DNA of 6,074 nucleotides, taken from Verrucomicrobiia bacterium. Its GTDB lineage: Bacteria; Verrucomicrobiota; Verrucomicrobiia; Limisphaerales; Palsa-1400. Under the pieces are notes generated by a model. It made no database searches. It had not been told where the DNA came from and saw only the letters and a list, made by a program, of their open reading frames with translations. Positions 5,588-6,074 of the stretch are shown piece after piece. The first letter of the stretch is position 1, and every line of letters begins with the position of its first letter. The DNA lies in NCBI GenBank assembly GCA_025934545.1, contig JAICXV010000158.1:1-6074 (forward strand). Reading direction: 5' to 3'. The position numbers were made by a program, and so were the translations under genes.

Positions 5588-5620
5588 CTTAAATGTTAAA
5601 ACCGTTAAAAAAATTAATTA
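5588..5620 (-). repeat. TTTTAAC repeat and stop cluster in the rpsH-rplF spacer
   Basis: On the minus strand TTTTAAC occurs at 5610-5604 and 5601-5595, 9 nt apart, with a degenerate third copy TTTAAG at 5593-5588. TAA triplets lie at 5620 (the rpsH stop), 5616, 5607, 5598 and 5591, and together they close all three frames before rplF. The unit is the same TTTTAAC found in the rplR-rpsE spacer. Confidence 0.65.
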
Positions 5621-6007
5621 CCAGACGACGCAAATCATCTCGCCGCCGACGTTTTTCTTCTTCGCCTGCGTCCCGGTCATAACGCCCTGGGAGGTCGAGA
5701 GAATGGTCGTGCCAAGTCCGCCGAGAACGCGCGGAATGTCGGTTGCACCAGCAAATCGGCGCAGGCCGGGCGTGCTGACGCGCTTGATGCCTTCGATGAC
5801 CGGCTTGCGGCCGGCATACTTGAGCTTCACCTTCAGTTTTTTGGCGGCGGTTTTGCCGTCGACCGAAACGTCGGCGACATAGCCTTCGCTCTTCAAAATG
5901 TGGGCGATGCTCTCTTTAAGCTTCGAGTGCGGAATTTCGCATTCGGGCAACAGCGCACGGCTCGCATTGCGGATGCGCGTCAACATGTCTGAAATAGGAT
6001 CCATCAT
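5618..6007 (-). CDS. rpsH: 30S ribosomal protein S8 (uS8)
   Basis: A 129-residue protein, normal for S8, which binds the central domain of 16S rRNA early in assembly; in E. coli it also represses the spc operon. The N-terminus MMDPISDMLTRIRNASRA is typical. The C-terminal half has KRVSTPGLRRF, PRVLGGLGTTILSTSQGVMT and the ending KKKNVGGEMICVVW, all family hallmarks. The start ATG 6007-6005 lies 2 nt after the rpsN stop. The next codon is also ATG (6004-6002) and could serve equally. An upstream TTG at 6016-6014 overlaps rpsN and is rejected. No Shine-Dalgarno site is evident, and the very tight spacing suggests translational coupling to rpsN. The stop is TAA. Confidence 0.98.
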   Translation of the reverse strand: MMDPISDMLTRIRNASRALLPECEIPHSKLKESIAHILKSEGYVADVSVDGKTAAKKLKVKLKYAGRKPVIEGIKRVSTPGLRRFAGATDIPRVLGGLGTTILSTSQGVMTGTQAKKKNVGGEMICVVW

Positions 6008-6009
6008 AA

Positions 6010-6074
6010 TTACCAACTTGCTTTCGTGACACCGGGGATGAGGCCTTGCAACGCGGCTTCGCGGAAAGTCAGGC
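6010..6074 (-). CDS. rpsN: 30S ribosomal protein S14 (uS14), 3' end only
   Basis: The last 20 codons plus two bases of a gene cut by the right window edge. The peptide LTFREAALQGLIPGVTKASW matches the S14 C-terminus closely; E. coli S14 ends in REAAMRGEIPGLKKASW. S14 sits in the head of the small subunit. Whether this is the long zinc-free or the short zinc-binding form cannot be told from this part. The stop is TAA (6012-6010), followed after two bases by rpsH, the spc-operon order. Confidence 0.93.
   Translation of the reverse strand, partial: LTFREAALQGLIPGVTKASW

Noticed and set aside
6008..6016. Upstream TTG start for rpsH
   Set aside because: It overlaps the rpsN end; the tandem ATGs at 6007 and 6004 give the typical S8 N-terminus.

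Overview
The window is a segment of the large bacterial ribosomal-protein supercluster (spc operon running into the alpha operon). All genes lie on the minus strand. In transcription order (right to left) they are rpsN (3' end only), rpsH, rplF, rplR, rpsE, rplO, secY, map, infA, rpmJ, rpsM and rpsK (5' end only). The genes sit 2 to 73 nt apart, with no gap over 300 bases and no visible promoter or terminator, so the whole window looks like the interior of one polycistronic unit.

The organism is a bacterium, most likely from the Planctomycetes-Verrucomicrobia-Chlamydiae group and probably a verrucomicrobial lineage. This is an inference. It rests on the absence of rpmD (L30) between rpsE and rplO, the secY-map-infA-rpmJ-rpsM-rpsK order without adk, long low-complexity N-terminal tails on S5 (Gly/Arg-rich) and S11 (Ala/Pro/Lys-rich), and the near absence of Shine-Dalgarno sites. 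Phylogenetic placement of SecY or the concatenated ribosomal proteins would settle it.

The genes serve one purpose. S14, S8, S5, S13 and S11 build the small subunit; L6, L18, L15 and L36 build the large subunit. IF-1 starts translation, methionine aminopeptidase trims new N-termini, and SecY is the membrane channel for exported and inserted proteins. All metal-binding residues expected in Map and the zinc ligands expected in L36 are present, and no frameshift or truncation is seen apart from the two genes cut by the window edges.

The most unusual content is between the genes. Four spacers (rpmJ-rpsM, rpsM-rpsK, rpsE-rplO, rplR-rpsE), and more weakly a fifth (rpsH-rplF), hold short tandem repeats. 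The unit differs from spacer to spacer (10, 7, 7, about 8-9 and 9 nt), but each repeats a TAA-type triplet at a period that is mostly not a multiple of three. In three of them the first copy is the stop codon of the upstream gene. The result is a ladder of stop codons in two or all three reading frames just before the next start. Together with SD-less starts and uniform use of TAA, this is the main candidate for an undescribed feature. Two hairpins, in the secY-map and rplF-rplR spacers, are additional candidates.
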